Of a stretch of DNA of 24,428 bases, positions 1 to 7,930 are shown in pieces (within the stretch, counting starts at the first letter, position 1; each line of letters starts with the position of its first letter). The translations under genes and the position numbers were made by a program. The DNA comes from Aureococcus anophagefferens. Its lineage: Eukaryota; Sar; Pelagophyceae; Pelagomonadales; Pelagomonadaceae. Location: assembly GCF_000186865.1 (NCBI RefSeq), contig NW_008705642.1:3524-27951 (forward strand), given 5' to 3'. The notes beneath the pieces were generated by a model that saw only the letters and a program-made list of their open reading frames with translations, was not told the origin of the DNA and made no database searches.

Positions 1-49
1 TCATGATTTGACAACCAGAAGGAGGGTTAGGGGTTTGGTCGAAATAGAC

Positions 50-552
50 TCAGCGTGCCAAATCTACATCGTGATCGTACGCGAGCCAACGGCCCTGATA
101 TCGGTAGTTATCCGAGTGCAAATAGTCGTAGTCTTCGGCATGTTCTTGTCCGCCCCGAGCGGGAGGTATCCGGCCCACATGTACGTGTACGCGTCCACTC
201 CGGCCGATTTCCACGAGGGCACGATCTTGTCCCGCCACCGAGACCTGTGTTGGTGCGAGGTACTAACAGAGGCGGCGAGAATTGACGCCGCAAAGCAAAC
301 CTGCGGTTCCTGCTCAAAAGGTAAAGCGCGATCGCATCCGCGGCGAGGCCGAACAGGATCGCGGCGACACCTAGGAAGACGAGAGGAAAGGACGCCCACG
401 GGCCCGAGCGACTCGTAGAATTCCTCGATCTGTAACTCCTGCTTGTCCTCGTCGACGTCGCGCCGACCATCATGCGCATCAATAGCCCTCGACGGGATTT
501 CTGCAGAGGGACCCTCACCCTCGACTCGATACTTTTTGCTGCGCGTGCTCAT
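50..552 (-). pseudogene. Small one-pass membrane protein candidate, frame broken
   Basis: I do not recognise this gene. Read on the minus strand from the ATG at 552-550, a hydrophilic, acidic N-terminus (KQELQIEEFYESL) is followed in the next frame by a clear hydrophobic helix (FPLVFLGVAAILFGLAADA), then by aromatic-rich segments in two further frames (YTYMWAGYLPLG, then DYDYLHSDNYRYQGRWLAYD) before a TGA at 52-50. The pieces look like protein in each frame, but one frame cannot carry them all. The first shift falls in a G/C run near 400, so an assembly indel is possible. The second could be a short intron ending in CTGTTAG or CACAG. A decayed or spliced single-pass protein is the best reading. 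No family assigned. Confidence 0.3.
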
Positions 553-728
553 CTCGTTCAAGGAATGTTCCGGTTTGCCGCAAGCTCCGGCGAATCAGGA
601 CGTGCGGCAGTCTGTGCCCGCAGCTTTTGCTGTGTGCCACGACTCGTCTAAAATTGCATTTCCCGCCGGGGTGCCCCCATACTAGTACTTGATTCTTTAC
701 GTCCTCGTTAAAAGGGAAATTACTATGT

Positions 729-779
729 TGGAACCAATAAGGGTATATATATCATGCATATCCGCGGGTATTGGTTCCA
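729..779. repeat. Perfect 11-bp inverted repeat around a TATA-rich loop
   Basis: TGGAACCAATA at 729-739 is repeated exactly in inverse at 769-779, with a 29-nt spacer containing GGTATATATATC. The ATG at 754 lies inside the spacer. It could form a hairpin over the 5' end of the next gene, or each arm could present a CCAAT-type promoter element. Function not known. Confidence 0.55.
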
Positions 780-1804
780 GCATGCCATTCCGGACAATAT
801 AAATAATGATACTATCGATCAAATGATGATAGCTAATGGAACCCCTATTCGTACGACCCTCTGCGACCTCCAGGTGCTCTGGGGCAGCCCCGGCATCATT
901 GGGGTTTTGCTTCGCTTCTTGGATCTATCGAGCATCACCTCTCTCCCAGCGTTGGCGCAGCGTTTCGCGGCGGATCACTCGCGTGTGCTTTTCATGCTCG
1001 CCCGGACCACACCTAGACTCGAGCGACGCCTCATGGATGCGCTGTCTGATAAGGGCTACGACGCCGTCCGATTTCGGCAGCGGTGGGAAGCCCCGCTTCG
1101 TGCGAACTGGATGCGCGACAACGCGGAGCAGGATGGACACGGTCGTGTTCCCCCTGTGGACATCCGTGAACGACGATCGGGATCTGGGCCTTGCTTCTTG
1201 TCTATAACCCATGGTGGACTGGTTTGGCCGGTAACAGGTTCCAGAAATTGTGTGACGCGGTTCAAGGTACTATTTCGTTATGGCGACCTCGACACCGGCG
1301 CGCCCTCGTTTGAGCTAGCGTCGCGTGCTGACCCCCAATCTTGGAACAAAAGGGGGCCTCCTCCGTTCTTGTGCAGATTGTTTGTAGAACGTGATGCAAA
1401 GGCAAAGTCACGTCGTGGAGGGCGCTATGGTGCACTGATGTAATCACAGTGGCAGGTCAACACACGTTCTCCAGGCGGATGCTCGGCGGTTGGAATGGTT
1501 CCATTTCAAGGCAGCATTTAACTGGCAGACTCACATGCTCGACCTGTCAGTCAATGGTAGTTTCTGGCGGCTTCCTTTCTCCGCGTATCCGCTATCATCC
1601 GTCTACATTCGCAACGTTCGTGGCGCTGGAACGTCGTCTGCTGCCTCAGACTTTGGAGACATAGAGGTAGACTACTGTCGGATGTCAGACCAATGGGATA
1701 AGTTCAACGAGCTTGGCGAAGTCATCCCCTACTCGTGGTACAGTGCGCGGTTGCTCTACCCCTATGACCCTGCCCCTCGCGACGCGATGCGGCCTACCTT
1801 GTAA
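754..1804 (+). CDS. F-box-like N-terminus with concanavalin-like C-terminus, spliced or frameshifted
   Basis: The N-terminal frame opens at the ATG at 754. It contains an F-box-like helix pair (LLRFLDLSSITSLPALAQRF) and a Trp-rich stretch (RFRQRWEAPLRANW). A second frame carries TVVFPLWTSVNDDRDLG near 1135-1190. A third frame from about 1455 to the stop at 1802-1804 reads LEWFHFKAAFNWQTHMLDLS, then VNGS, PFSAYPLSSVYIRN and FGDIEVDY. That order (W-x-H/F-F-K, F-N/D-W, D-x-x-V-N/D-G, a late D-I-E-V) is typical of LamG/concanavalin-like jelly-roll modules. A GTAACAGG donor near 1231 and a GGCAG acceptor ending at 1454 could join the last exon. Whether the gene works or is decayed is unresolved. 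Coding in the C-terminal part is fairly convincing; the F-box call is weak. Confidence 0.38.
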
Positions 1805-2018
1805 CACGTCGATGTCACGTCGCTAGGGGGGGCAGCCGCCAGGGGCCTTGAGGGAAAGTGGCTGAGCATCGCCGCCATTCTCATCCCCGCCGGCCGCGTT
1901 TGCTTGCACCAGCCTGCAGAAGGGAAGAGAGGAAAAGCAGCAGAAACCACCATCCTCCCGGAGCGAAAAGCAGAAACAAAAGCAGCAGACAGGAAAGCAG
2001 CAAAAGCAAACTTCCTCC

Positions 2019-2250
2019 TTGAGCGTGATCATCGTCGTCCTCGATCACCCTCCTCAGCTTCCTGAGCACAGCCACCATCTTCCTCCCTTGAGTGTGATCA
2101 TCATCCTCCTCAGCCTGCTGAGGAAGGTTGAGTGTGATCATCATCCTCCTCAGCTTCCTGAGCAGGAAAGCCACCAGCTTCCTCCAAGGTTGAGTATGAT
2201 CATCATCCTCCTCAGCTTCCTGAGCACAGCCACCATCTTCCTCCCTTGAG
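2019..2250. repeat. CT-rich minisatellite
   Basis: Units starting TTGAG(C/T)(G/A)TGATCATC begin at 2019, 2088, 2128, 2190 and 2246, spaced 69, 40, 62 and 56 bp. Full units continue through CCTCCTCAGCTTCCTGAGCA to a CCACCATCTTCCTCCC tail; the 2128 and 2246 units also share AGCAGGAAAG. Unit length varies by loss of internal blocks. The flank 1900-2018 is purine-rich low-complexity DNA with similar AGGAAAGCAGCA words. Open frames on both strands here are low-complexity artefacts. Confidence 0.8.
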
Positions 2251-2561
2251 TAGCAGGAAAGCTAGAGAGAGATACCCCTAAGCTACTTTAACATGCGTCC
2301 GTCCGCACGTATAATGGCAAGTCGTAGTTAGGGGCATAGACGCCTTTCGTGGTACACAAAGCTTCGATCACCGTATCCCAGGAATGTAAAGGGATGTAAG
2401 CCCTTCACTATAGGCTAGAAAGGTAGATATTTACACTGCCCTACCAACCGGCGGGGATCTAGCAACACTAAGCAGTGAGCTGCAATTGCAACTCCCAGGC
2501 TCCTCGGTCACTAAAAGTGTGCAAGAACAAGAAAGAAGAGGATACCGTTTCCGCGTAGGCT
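2251..2561. other. Intergenic stretch, no gene seen
   Basis: AT-richer than its neighbours. I see no convincing open frame or RNA gene. A near-palindrome, GAGCTGCAATTGCAACTC, lies near 2478-2495. The region is the downstream flank of the minus-strand gene that ends at 2566. Confidence 0.5.
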
Positions 2562-2567
2562 TTTATT
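2562..2567 (-). promoter_or_regulatory. AATAAA polyadenylation-like signal overlapping the stop
   Basis: On the minus strand the gene ends in TAATAAAAG, so a canonical AATAAA overlaps the TAA stop at 2568-2566. Such signals usually sit 10-30 nt before cleavage, so the 3' UTR would be very short. The match could be chance. Confidence 0.35.
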
Positions 2568-3621
2568 AGCTGTGGTGCGGATTATCGGTGCCCGCGAGGG
2601 GCAGGAGCTGCGCGTCGCTCCCGGCGACGACGCCGACGACGGGCACGAGCGCCTCGCCCTTCCGGAGCCGGCGCCGCAGGCTATGCACGGAGAGGCTGGT
2701 GTGGCCGTTGCGGTCGACGCACGAGGCGATGGATACGTAGTGCGTGTCGAGGTCGACTTGCACGTCGACCCAGCCGTCGGGCCCCGGGCCCCAGCGATTC
2801 GGGAGGCCGTCGGCGCCCCCGCCCGTGGCCCTGGAAATGTAGCCGTGGCTGCTGATGAGGATGGCGTCGTCGCTGTCCAAGGTCGCGGCCCCGCCGTCGA
2901 ACGCGCGCGCGACCGCCAGGCCGACGTACGCGCGGCCGGCGCCGAGCACGGCGCCGAACGCCACCCGGAAGCGCCGCCGCGACCGCGTCAACACATCGCC
3001 CCGCGCCCAGCGCGTGCCCGCGGCGGCGCCGGCGAGAAACGCCGGGCCGTCGTCGTTGAGGTCCGCGTAGGAGACTGACGTCGCGCTGGGGCGGAAGAAG
3101 AGCGGATTCTCCGCGTCCGTCCGTCGGTACGCCTCGACGTCGCGCTGGCCGGCGAAGGGGAAGCGCGCCTCGACGAGGGCGGCCCAGACGGGCGCCCAGT
3201 CGAAGGCGCTGAGCGCGCGGCACGCGAGCCGGAGCTTGCCGACCGCGGCCGCGCCGCCGTACGCGCCGACGGCCGGCAGCAGCGACGACGCCGCGATCGC
3301 GCCGAGCGCGCCGGGGACGGGCGGCACGAGGATGCGCTGCAGCTCCTTCTCGGTGACTTCCTCTTTGTCGTCGTCGGTGTAGACGATGAGGAACCATTTA
3401 CTTTTAGAGTAAAGGGATTTGACCACTCCGTCATACCACTCCATCTTGCCATGGTTATAGAAAGCCTTCTTCACCGTGCGGCCGATGTAGGCGCGCCGGA
3501 GCGCCGCAGCGGTGCGCGCCGCGGGCTTCGCGGCCTTCTTCGCCGCGGGCTTCGTCGCCGCGGGCTTCTTCGCCGCCGACGCCTTCTTCGGCGCCCGCTC
3601 GCTCCCGCCGGGCCTGGCCAT
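2566..3621 (-). CDS. Tudor-like/SPRY-like protein with histone-like Lys/Ala tail
   Basis: Unbroken 351-residue frame. I chose the ATG at 3621-3619; a TTG four codons upstream is not a likely eukaryotic start. Residues 1-40 are a Lys/Ala-rich tail resembling histone H1 (KKASAAKKPAATKPAAKKAA). Residues 45-99 look like a Tudor-type fold: IGRTVKKAF, then EWYDGVV, then WFLIVYTDDDKEEVTEKEL. Residues 105-160 (KLRLACRAL, VWAALVEARFPF) are weakly F-box-like. Residues 185-320 resemble a SPRY/B30.2 domain (AYVGLAVARAF, HGYISRATG, DGWVDVQVDLDTHYVSIASC). Tudor-type folds often bind methylated histone tails and SPRY folds bind proteins, so a nuclear chromatin-linked role is plausible but inferred. Its VTEKELQRILV motif echoes YTERQLRRVLV at the C-terminus of the gene at 4631-5983, suggesting related Tudor-like modules. 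No intron is needed. Confidence 0.65.
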   Translation of the reverse strand: MARPGGSERAPKKASAAKKPAATKPAAKKAAKPAARTAAALRRAYIGRTVKKAFYNHGKMEWYDGVVKSLYSKSKWFLIVYTDDDKEEVTEKELQRILVPPVPGALGAIAASSLLPAVGAYGGAAAVGKLRLACRALSAFDWAPVWAALVEARFPFAGQRDVEAYRRTDAENPLFFRPSATSVSYADLNDDGPAFLAGAAAGTRWARGDVLTRSRRRFRVAFGAVLGAGRAYVGLAVARAFDGGAATLDSDDAILISSHGYISRATGGGADGLPNRWGPGPDGWVDVQVDLDTHYVSIASCVDRNGHTSLSVHSLRRRLRKGEALVPVVGVVAGSDAQLLPLAGTDNPHHS

Positions 3622-3968
3622 CGCACCCAGCAATCTTTATTCGCTAAGGACGCGTTAGTCTATCGTCTAGAGCGGCTTAGACGATGGTGGGTGTTTAGCG
3701 TAGAATCGCTGCCCGAGGACCTCCGGTGGGCTTCGCGACCCACCCGCTGTGCTAGCTCGGCCCGCCCGGGGCGTTCGGGGCCCCGCGGGCTGCGGAAGGG
3801 CGCCCCGTGCCGGGGCGTGACGCCATGCCACAAGGCGCTTCTCGCGCAGCCGCTGCTCGCGATGATGTCGGGCCGGATGAGCTGCTAAAATGCGCGAGTC
3901 GAGTGGTTGAGCCAAGGAGCCAGATCCGTAACTCTCGCTGGAGTTATACGATCTGTGGGCCCATAACC
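3622..3968. other. GC-rich intergenic stretch with hairpins
   Basis: No supported gene. The minus-strand upstream flank of the Tudor/SPRY gene has GAATAAAG about 20 bp before its ATG, a possible AT-rich promoter box. Small hairpins occur near 3662-3685 (ATCGTCTA...TTAGACGAT) and 3725-3745 (GGTGGG...CCCACC). A perfect 12-bp inverted repeat CGTAACTCTCGC pairs 3927-3938 with 3984-3995, the latter inside the inverted-repeat arm that starts at 3969. Confidence 0.45.
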
Positions 3969-4140
3969 CTCGCAGGGGCAGCTGCGAGAGTTACGTGGAC
4001 TGACCTACTGGCGTTAGCGCCAGGGAGGGGGGATCTCAGTACTCTGGGATAGGAAAGGAAAGAGAAAAGGGAGGAGAGCCTCCTCAGTGGGGAAGGTCAG
4101 TCAGGGTGGCAGTAGGCTCAGTAGGCTGAGCCTATGGTCC
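3969..4140 (+). repeat. Outer inverted-repeat arm, left
   Basis: 172 bp beginning CTCGCAGGGGCAGCTGCGAG and ending GAGCCTATGGTCC, matching the reverse complement of 8708-8877 with scattered substitutions and small indels. The end itself folds back (CTCGCAG/CTGCGAG), and an internal CTGGCG-TTAG-CGCCAG hairpin follows. Confidence 0.85.
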
Positions 4141-4141
4141 T

Positions 4142-4220
4142 AGAGGAAGGTAGACCTTGAGGGTAGGTTGAGGTAGAGCTTGAGGGTAAGTTGAGGAAGA
4201 GTCGGGAAATAATCCTCGAG
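4142..4220 (+). repeat. Inner inverted-repeat arm, left
   Basis: 79 bp, reverse complement of 7555-7633 with 3 differences. It is built of short CCTCAA-type repeats (on the minus strand CTCAACTTACC, CTCAAGTTCTAC, CTCAACCTACC, CTCAAGGTCTAC or close variants). Confidence 0.85.
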
Positions 4221-4630
4221 GACCGTTGGTTCTCTAAGGTCTTCGTCGTCGCTATCCATCGTATTAGGTGCACGATACCTCGTAAACCAAATCCAAACGG
4301 GCAGCCAGCGAACGCTTGCAGCGGCATGTTGTGCTGCACGTTGAAGCACGCGACATGGAGCAAACGGCTCGCACCTTCGAGCGCTGGTCGTACGAGCTCG
4401 CGTCGTGGCAGCGGCATGGCCGCGGGAGACGACGCCATCGGCGCGAGAGCGCTGCCGATTGCTGAAGTTTGGGCCCTCGCGTGGAGAGGATTGGTGAGGT
4501 TTGGAGAAGATTGTTGACATTAGGCGTAACTAAGTCTTACGAGCCGGCCTCGGCTTCACGCTCGTTGGGTCGAAGTGCGAGCGGTAACACAGGCGCGATG
4601 TAACACAGGCATGCTTGCTTACTATACAGG
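4221..4630. other. Stretch with a possible small minus-strand ORF end
   Basis: No recognised gene. On the minus strand one frame reads TMDSDDEDLREPTVLEDYF in this stretch and runs on into the inner arm (TLPQLTLKLYLNLPS) before stopping near 4140. The acidic part looks protein-like. The same DYFxTLPQLTLK string appears on the plus strand after the ORF that stops at 7548, because the arms are inverted copies. Confidence 0.3.
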
Positions 4631-5983
4631 TCAGACGAGGACCCTGCGGAGCTGGCGCTCCGTGTATACGGTATCGCTGTCGTCGGCGGGCCAGTAGACG
4701 ACGTAGGTGTTCGTGGCCGCGTCGTGGCTCTCGACCTCGCCGTCGTAGGGCGTGGGGTTGAGGTCGTGGGTGAAACAGCCGGCCGCGCGGACGCGGCGCT
4801 TGACGAGCGAGGAGTCGTCGACCTTGGCGCGCTCGAGCGACGCGGGCGCGGGGCCGACCTCGCCGACGCGCACGAGCCAGCACTTGCGCACGGGGACGGT
4901 GGCCGCGTCGCCGTCGAGCCGAAACTCGGTCCAGGACACGTTCCGGCTCACGACGACGCCGCAGCGGCCCGCGTGCTTGCCCACGGACACGCGGAAGCGC
5001 GCCCCACTCTCGGGCGCGCCGGCGTCGCTGTCCTTCCGCGGCCGCGGCGGCGCGCCGCCGCCGGACTCGGACCGGCGGCGGCCGCGGGCCGGGCTCTCGG
5101 CCGCGGGCGGCGCGACCGCGGGCGTCGCGGGCGGCGCGAGGGGCATGGCGGCGTCGCCGTCCTCCGTCGCGCCGTCGTCGACGGGCGACGCGGGCGCGGC
5201 CTCGGCGGGCGCGTCGCCGGCCTTGGCCTTCTTGTGCCGCTTCTTCCGCGGCGCGGCGCCGCCGACGCTCGCCTCGGACGCCGCGCGCGGCTTCTTGGCC
5301 GTCTTCTTGACGATCTCGCGGCCCTCCTCGTCGAACTCGACGAGGTCCGTGGAGCGGAAGGTCTTGCGGTTGAAGGCCTCGCCGTCCTCGTCGGGGTTCG
5401 CGTCGAGCTGGACGTAGATCCAGCCGGCCTTGCGGCGCTCCAAAATCTTGCCGATGCGGCCCGTCTTGAGCACGCGGACGTCGATCTGCGCCGGCGCGCC
5501 GGCGGCGGGCGCGCCGTCGAGCGCGCCGAGGTCGTGGCCGAGGGGCGACACGAGGGACTGGGCCGTCGCGTCGCCGGCGCGGGGCAGGCCCTCGGGCGCG
5601 AACGCGAGGCCCTCCTGGGACTGGGTCCGCGACCGGTCGCGCGGCGACCCGTCCGGCGGCGGCGGCATCGCGCCGGCGACGAGCGGCGGCGGCGGCATGT
5701 TGAGCACGAGCGACGGCGGCGCCGCCGCGACGTCGGCGCCGTCGCGGGCCTTCTTCTTGGCGCGGCCGCGGCTCTCCTGCTTCTTCGCGCCGTCGGCGCC
5801 GTCGCCGTCGGCCGCGGGCGTCGCCGCGGGCGCGGGCGCGTCGCCGGCCGCGGCGGCGTCGGCCGCGGCGGCGGCGACGAGGTCCGGCACGGACGTCGCC
5901 GGCGCGTCCTTGTTCGACGGCTTCTTCTTCGCGCGGGACCCGCTGGCCCGCGGCGTCGCGGCGGCCGCGTCTCGAGCTGCCTC
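4631..5983 (-). CDS. Tudor/KOW-like nuclear protein, 5' end unresolved
   Basis: Open minus-strand frame of about 450 codons ending at TGA 4633-4631. No in-frame ATG lies near the 5' end: the frame opens after a TGA at 5986-5984, while an ATG at 5987 is one base out of frame. An upstream exon joined at GGCAG (AG at 5978-5977) or an indel would explain this. The N-terminal third is Ala/Pro-rich with Lys clusters (SRAKKKPSNK, RGRAKKKARD) like nuclear signals. Counting from the codon at 5890, residues 137-190 (IDVRVLKTGRIGKILERR, GWIYVQLD) and 361-419 (PYDGEVESHD, NTYVVYWPADDS, YTERQLRRVLV) are Tudor-like. Residues 298-340 (VGKHAGRCGVVV, WTEFRLDG) resemble a KOW motif. A chromatin- or RNA-linked reader is plausible but inferred. 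It lies inside the inverted-repeat element, so it may be a captured host gene. Confidence 0.6.
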   Translation of the reverse strand, partial: EAARDAAAATPRASGSRAKKKPSNKDAPATSVPDLVAAAAADAAAAGDAPAPAATPAADGDGADGAKKQESRGRAKKKARDGADVAAAPPSLVLNMPPPPLVAGAMPPPPDGSPRDRSRTQSQEGLAFAPEGLPRAGDATAQSLVSPLGHDLGALDGAPAAGAPAQIDVRVLKTGRIGKILERRKAGWIYVQLDANPDEDGEAFNRKTFRSTDLVEFDEEGREIVKKTAKKPRAASEASVGGAAPRKKRHKKAKAGDAPAEAAPASPVDDGATEDGDAAMPLAPPATPAVAPPAAESPARGRRRSESGGGAPPRPRKDSDAGAPESGARFRVSVGKHAGRCGVVVSRNVSWTEFRLDGDAATVPVRKCWLVRVGEVGPAPASLERAKVDDSSLVKRRVRAAGCFTHDLNPTPYDGEVESHDAATNTYVVYWPADDSDTVYTERQLRRVLV

Positions 5984-6108
5984 TCATGCTAACCCGGGTC
6001 AGTGTGACATGCTACGCCGATAGTGCTGCTATATCCGCGCGCGTAGCACGAAGGACGATGTGCGCCGGGAGGTTCTTGCAAAGGCAGAAGGCCATCGTCA
6101 GCAGATGC

Positions 6109-6161
6109 TTGAAGCGTTTTTGTGCTGGGATATCATGGTTGAAGCGTTTTTGTGCTGGGAT
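6109..6161. repeat. Two-copy 30-bp tandem duplication
   Basis: TTGAAGCGTTTTTGTGCTGGGAT occurs at 6109-6131 and again at 6139-6161, a 30-bp period. On the minus strand both copies read IPAQKRF in one frame. It lies in the decayed region upstream of the Tudor/KOW gene. Confidence 0.85.
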
Positions 6162-6270
6162 GCTTCGTGCTTCGAGTCGTTTCTCGTCGGAAGTCCGCGA
6201 GCCCGTAAAGGTCCGCGTGAGCTCGGCGAAGCGGCCCGCGTCGGCGGGCGTGCGCGGAAGCGCGACCGAG

Positions 6271-6533
6271 GGGCGAGTCCTCGAAGGCAGCGCTGCGCCG
6301 CGGGTCCGAGCCCAACTTCTCCGCCCCCTTGAGGGACGGGTCCCGTGCTCGACGTCGCGGACGCGGCGCGGGGGCGCGCGTCGCGCCATCTTCTTCTCTA
6401 AGGACGGGCGCGGCATCGACCAGGGCGCGCGCCCCGAGGATCTCGTCCACGTCTTGGACGTCCCAGCGGGACGCCGAGCGCCTCGATGATCGCCGCGGAC
6501 CGCGCGCCGACGATCGACGCTCCAGTGAAGAGT
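6271..6533 (-). pseudogene. Possible HAD-hydrolase-like relic
   Basis: The minus strand carries protein-like pieces in changing frames: SIVGARSAAIIEALGVPLGR (about 6533-6465), then VQDVDEILGARALVDAAPVL, then at 6342-6271 DPSLKGAEKLGSDP and AAFEDSPLG. The last pair matches the layout of haloacid-dehalogenase hydrolases, where 'aa-LG-x-dP' is followed by 'FEDSp-G', the acidic motif that binds Mg2+. No catalytic DxD motif is seen, and no single frame joins the pieces. I read it as a broken captured fragment. The family call rests on one short motif and is tentative. Confidence 0.22.
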
Positions 6534-6845
6534 AGACCCGAGGGGCAAGGAGTACCGTCCGAGGGCGCAGCCCGAGGACGGTGCGACGCAGCCTCGAGCG
6601 GTCTACTCTGAGTGGAGTCACCCTTCCGCCTCCTGCATTCTGCTGGTCATGTTTTCTCTCTGCCGTCGCTCTGTGAGGCGTCGTCGAAGTAGGGGCCCAT
6701 CGTCGACCCCCCTTATTTTAAATCTTAACTCTAGTTATTCGTGATATATATCCTTCCGGCGTTGTGTTAAACGCATACGTATGCGGGATCGAGTGGCTGT
6801 GAGAGCTCAGAAGCGCACTGACAGCCGGTTCCCAACCCACCCCGC

Positions 6846-7115
6846 ATGGCGGGCGACGAGGACTGGGCCCCGGGCCTGGTGCCGTGGGGCATGGAGCAGC
6901 CCTCCCCGGGCCCCTCCCCCTCTCGCCCGAGCGTGTCCGTGACCGACCGTGTCTCGAGCGCGCGCGAGAGCCTCGGGGGGCTCTCGCTCTTCGACGACGA
7001 GGACCTCGCGGACCTCGCGGGGTCCGACGACGGGCTCCTCGACTTCCCGGAGTTGCCCGTCGAGGAGACGTCCTTCGAGGACGCTCCAGCTGCTTCGAGG
7101 ATGCGTCAACTCTGA
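6846..7115 (+). CDS. Short acidic ORF of unknown function
   Basis: 89 codons from the ATG at 6846. It follows an AT-rich stretch with GATATATATCC near 6741-6751 that could be a TATA-type box about 100 bp upstream. The product starts Pro/Ser-rich and then becomes strongly acidic with bulky hydrophobics (LSLFDDEDLADLAGSD, LLDFPELPVEE), a look shared by acidic activation domains. I do not recognise a family. It ends 20 bp before the ATG of the next ORF, which is in another frame, so the two could be exons of one gene or a frameshifted gene. I see no clear splice pair. Confidence 0.35.
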   Translation: MAGDEDWAPGLVPWGMEQPSPGPSPSRPSVSVTDRVSSARESLGGLSLFDDEDLADLAGSDDGLLDFPELPVEETSFEDAPAASRMRQL

Positions 7116-7134
7116 AACAAACGAGTTGGATTTG

Positions 7135-7548
7135 ATGAGTCGATTTAAAATATACGAGACTCGGAATGGGCGTGCCAAAGTCGAGATGTTTAATTTAATA
7201 ATTATGAGTGAAGTTTTCCAGGAATGGTTTATGGATGAGTTTCAATGCAATCTTCCTCTTCCCCTGATGAAGAAAACAGGTGCAGAACCACAGAATTTCG
7301 TTGCGCCGACATCGACAGTGGAGTTGTTAGCTGTGCACCAGCCTCAACAGGTGATGCCTGTTGTCGCAGGCAATGCTGCTCCAGTTGCAGAAAATGTTGT
7401 CCCGGCTCCAATTGAAGAGGATGTCCCAGCACGGCGGGATCCAATAATCGCTCTGGAACAACGCGTTTCGGCCTTAAAGGCACGATTGCAGACTTACGAC
7501 TCGCCCTTGAACCAAGGTTCTCGACTCCTTGAGATGATCAGGAAATAG
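7135..7548 (+). CDS. Unrecognised 137-aa ORF with C-terminal coiled coil
   Basis: ATG at 7135, stop TAG at 7546-7548, 137 residues. Base composition is clearly more AT-rich than the flanking genes. The N-terminus is mixed and hydrophobic (KVEMFNLIIMSEVFQEWFMD). The middle is Val/Pro/Ala-rich. The C-terminus (IIALEQRVSALKARLQ) has heptad-like spacing suggesting a short coiled coil. The inner right inverted-repeat arm starts 7 bp after the stop, so this is probably an element-borne ORF. No transposase motif is visible. No family assigned. Confidence 0.4.
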   Translation: MSRFKIYETRNGRAKVEMFNLIIMSEVFQEWFMDEFQCNLPLPLMKKTGAEPQNFVAPTSTVELLAVHQPQQVMPVVAGNAAPVAENVVPAPIEEDVPARRDPIIALEQRVSALKARLQTYDSPLNQGSRLLEMIRK

Positions 7549-7554
7549 GGGGAG

Positions 7555-7633
7555 CTCAAGGATTATTTCCTGACTCTTCCTCAACTTACCCTCAAGTTCT
7601 ACCTCAACCTACCCTCAAGGTCTACCTTCCTCT
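7555..7633 (-). repeat. Inner inverted-repeat arm, right
   Basis: 79 bp, reverse complement of 4142-4220 with 3 differences. Sequence identity stops at CCTTCCTCT; beyond it lies unrelated DNA up to 8707, whereas on the left the outer arm follows directly. Confidence 0.85.
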
Positions 7634-7832
7634 TTGGCTAGGGTCGCGGTCGACTCCCCCCTGAAACTCCGTTTAATTCAGGGTTGACGTCTTCGGCCCC
7701 GGCGCCTGGCCGGACGTGTCCCAGGCCCCCCTGGGACGTGGGTGGCGCGGGGGCGCGCCCGCGGGGGACGGTCCTGGCCGCCTCCAGCGGAGCGAAGCGC
7801 TGGAACCATTGCGTAGCCAATCAGCGCCTCGC

Positions 7833-7859
7833 CTGAAATGCGCAATTGGCGCATTTCAG
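7833..7859. repeat. Perfect hairpin with 11-bp arms
   Basis: CTGAAATGCGC at 7833-7843 and GCGCATTTCAG at 7849-7859 with a 5-nt AATTG loop. A GCCAATCAG (CCAAT-box type) motif lies about 15 bp upstream. Region 7634-7930 has no supported gene. Confidence 0.6.
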
Positions 7860-7930
7860 CCCAGATACAGCCGCTCGAAATCGACATCGGTGTCGATAGC
7901 GTCGTTTGCATGGTCTGCTGATCATGGGTT

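Noticed and set aside
2019..2250. CRISPR-like array
   Set aside because: Units vary in length and have no unique spacers; it is a eukaryotic CT-rich minisatellite.
3667..3915. Minus-strand 82-codon ORF
   Set aside because: GC-driven frame with no ATG context or domain; hairpin-rich intergenic DNA is a better description.
4724..5992. 422-codon plus-strand open frame
   Set aside because: Antisense to the Tudor/KOW-like gene; Arg/Gly/Ala-rich composition is what GC-rich DNA gives in a shadow frame.
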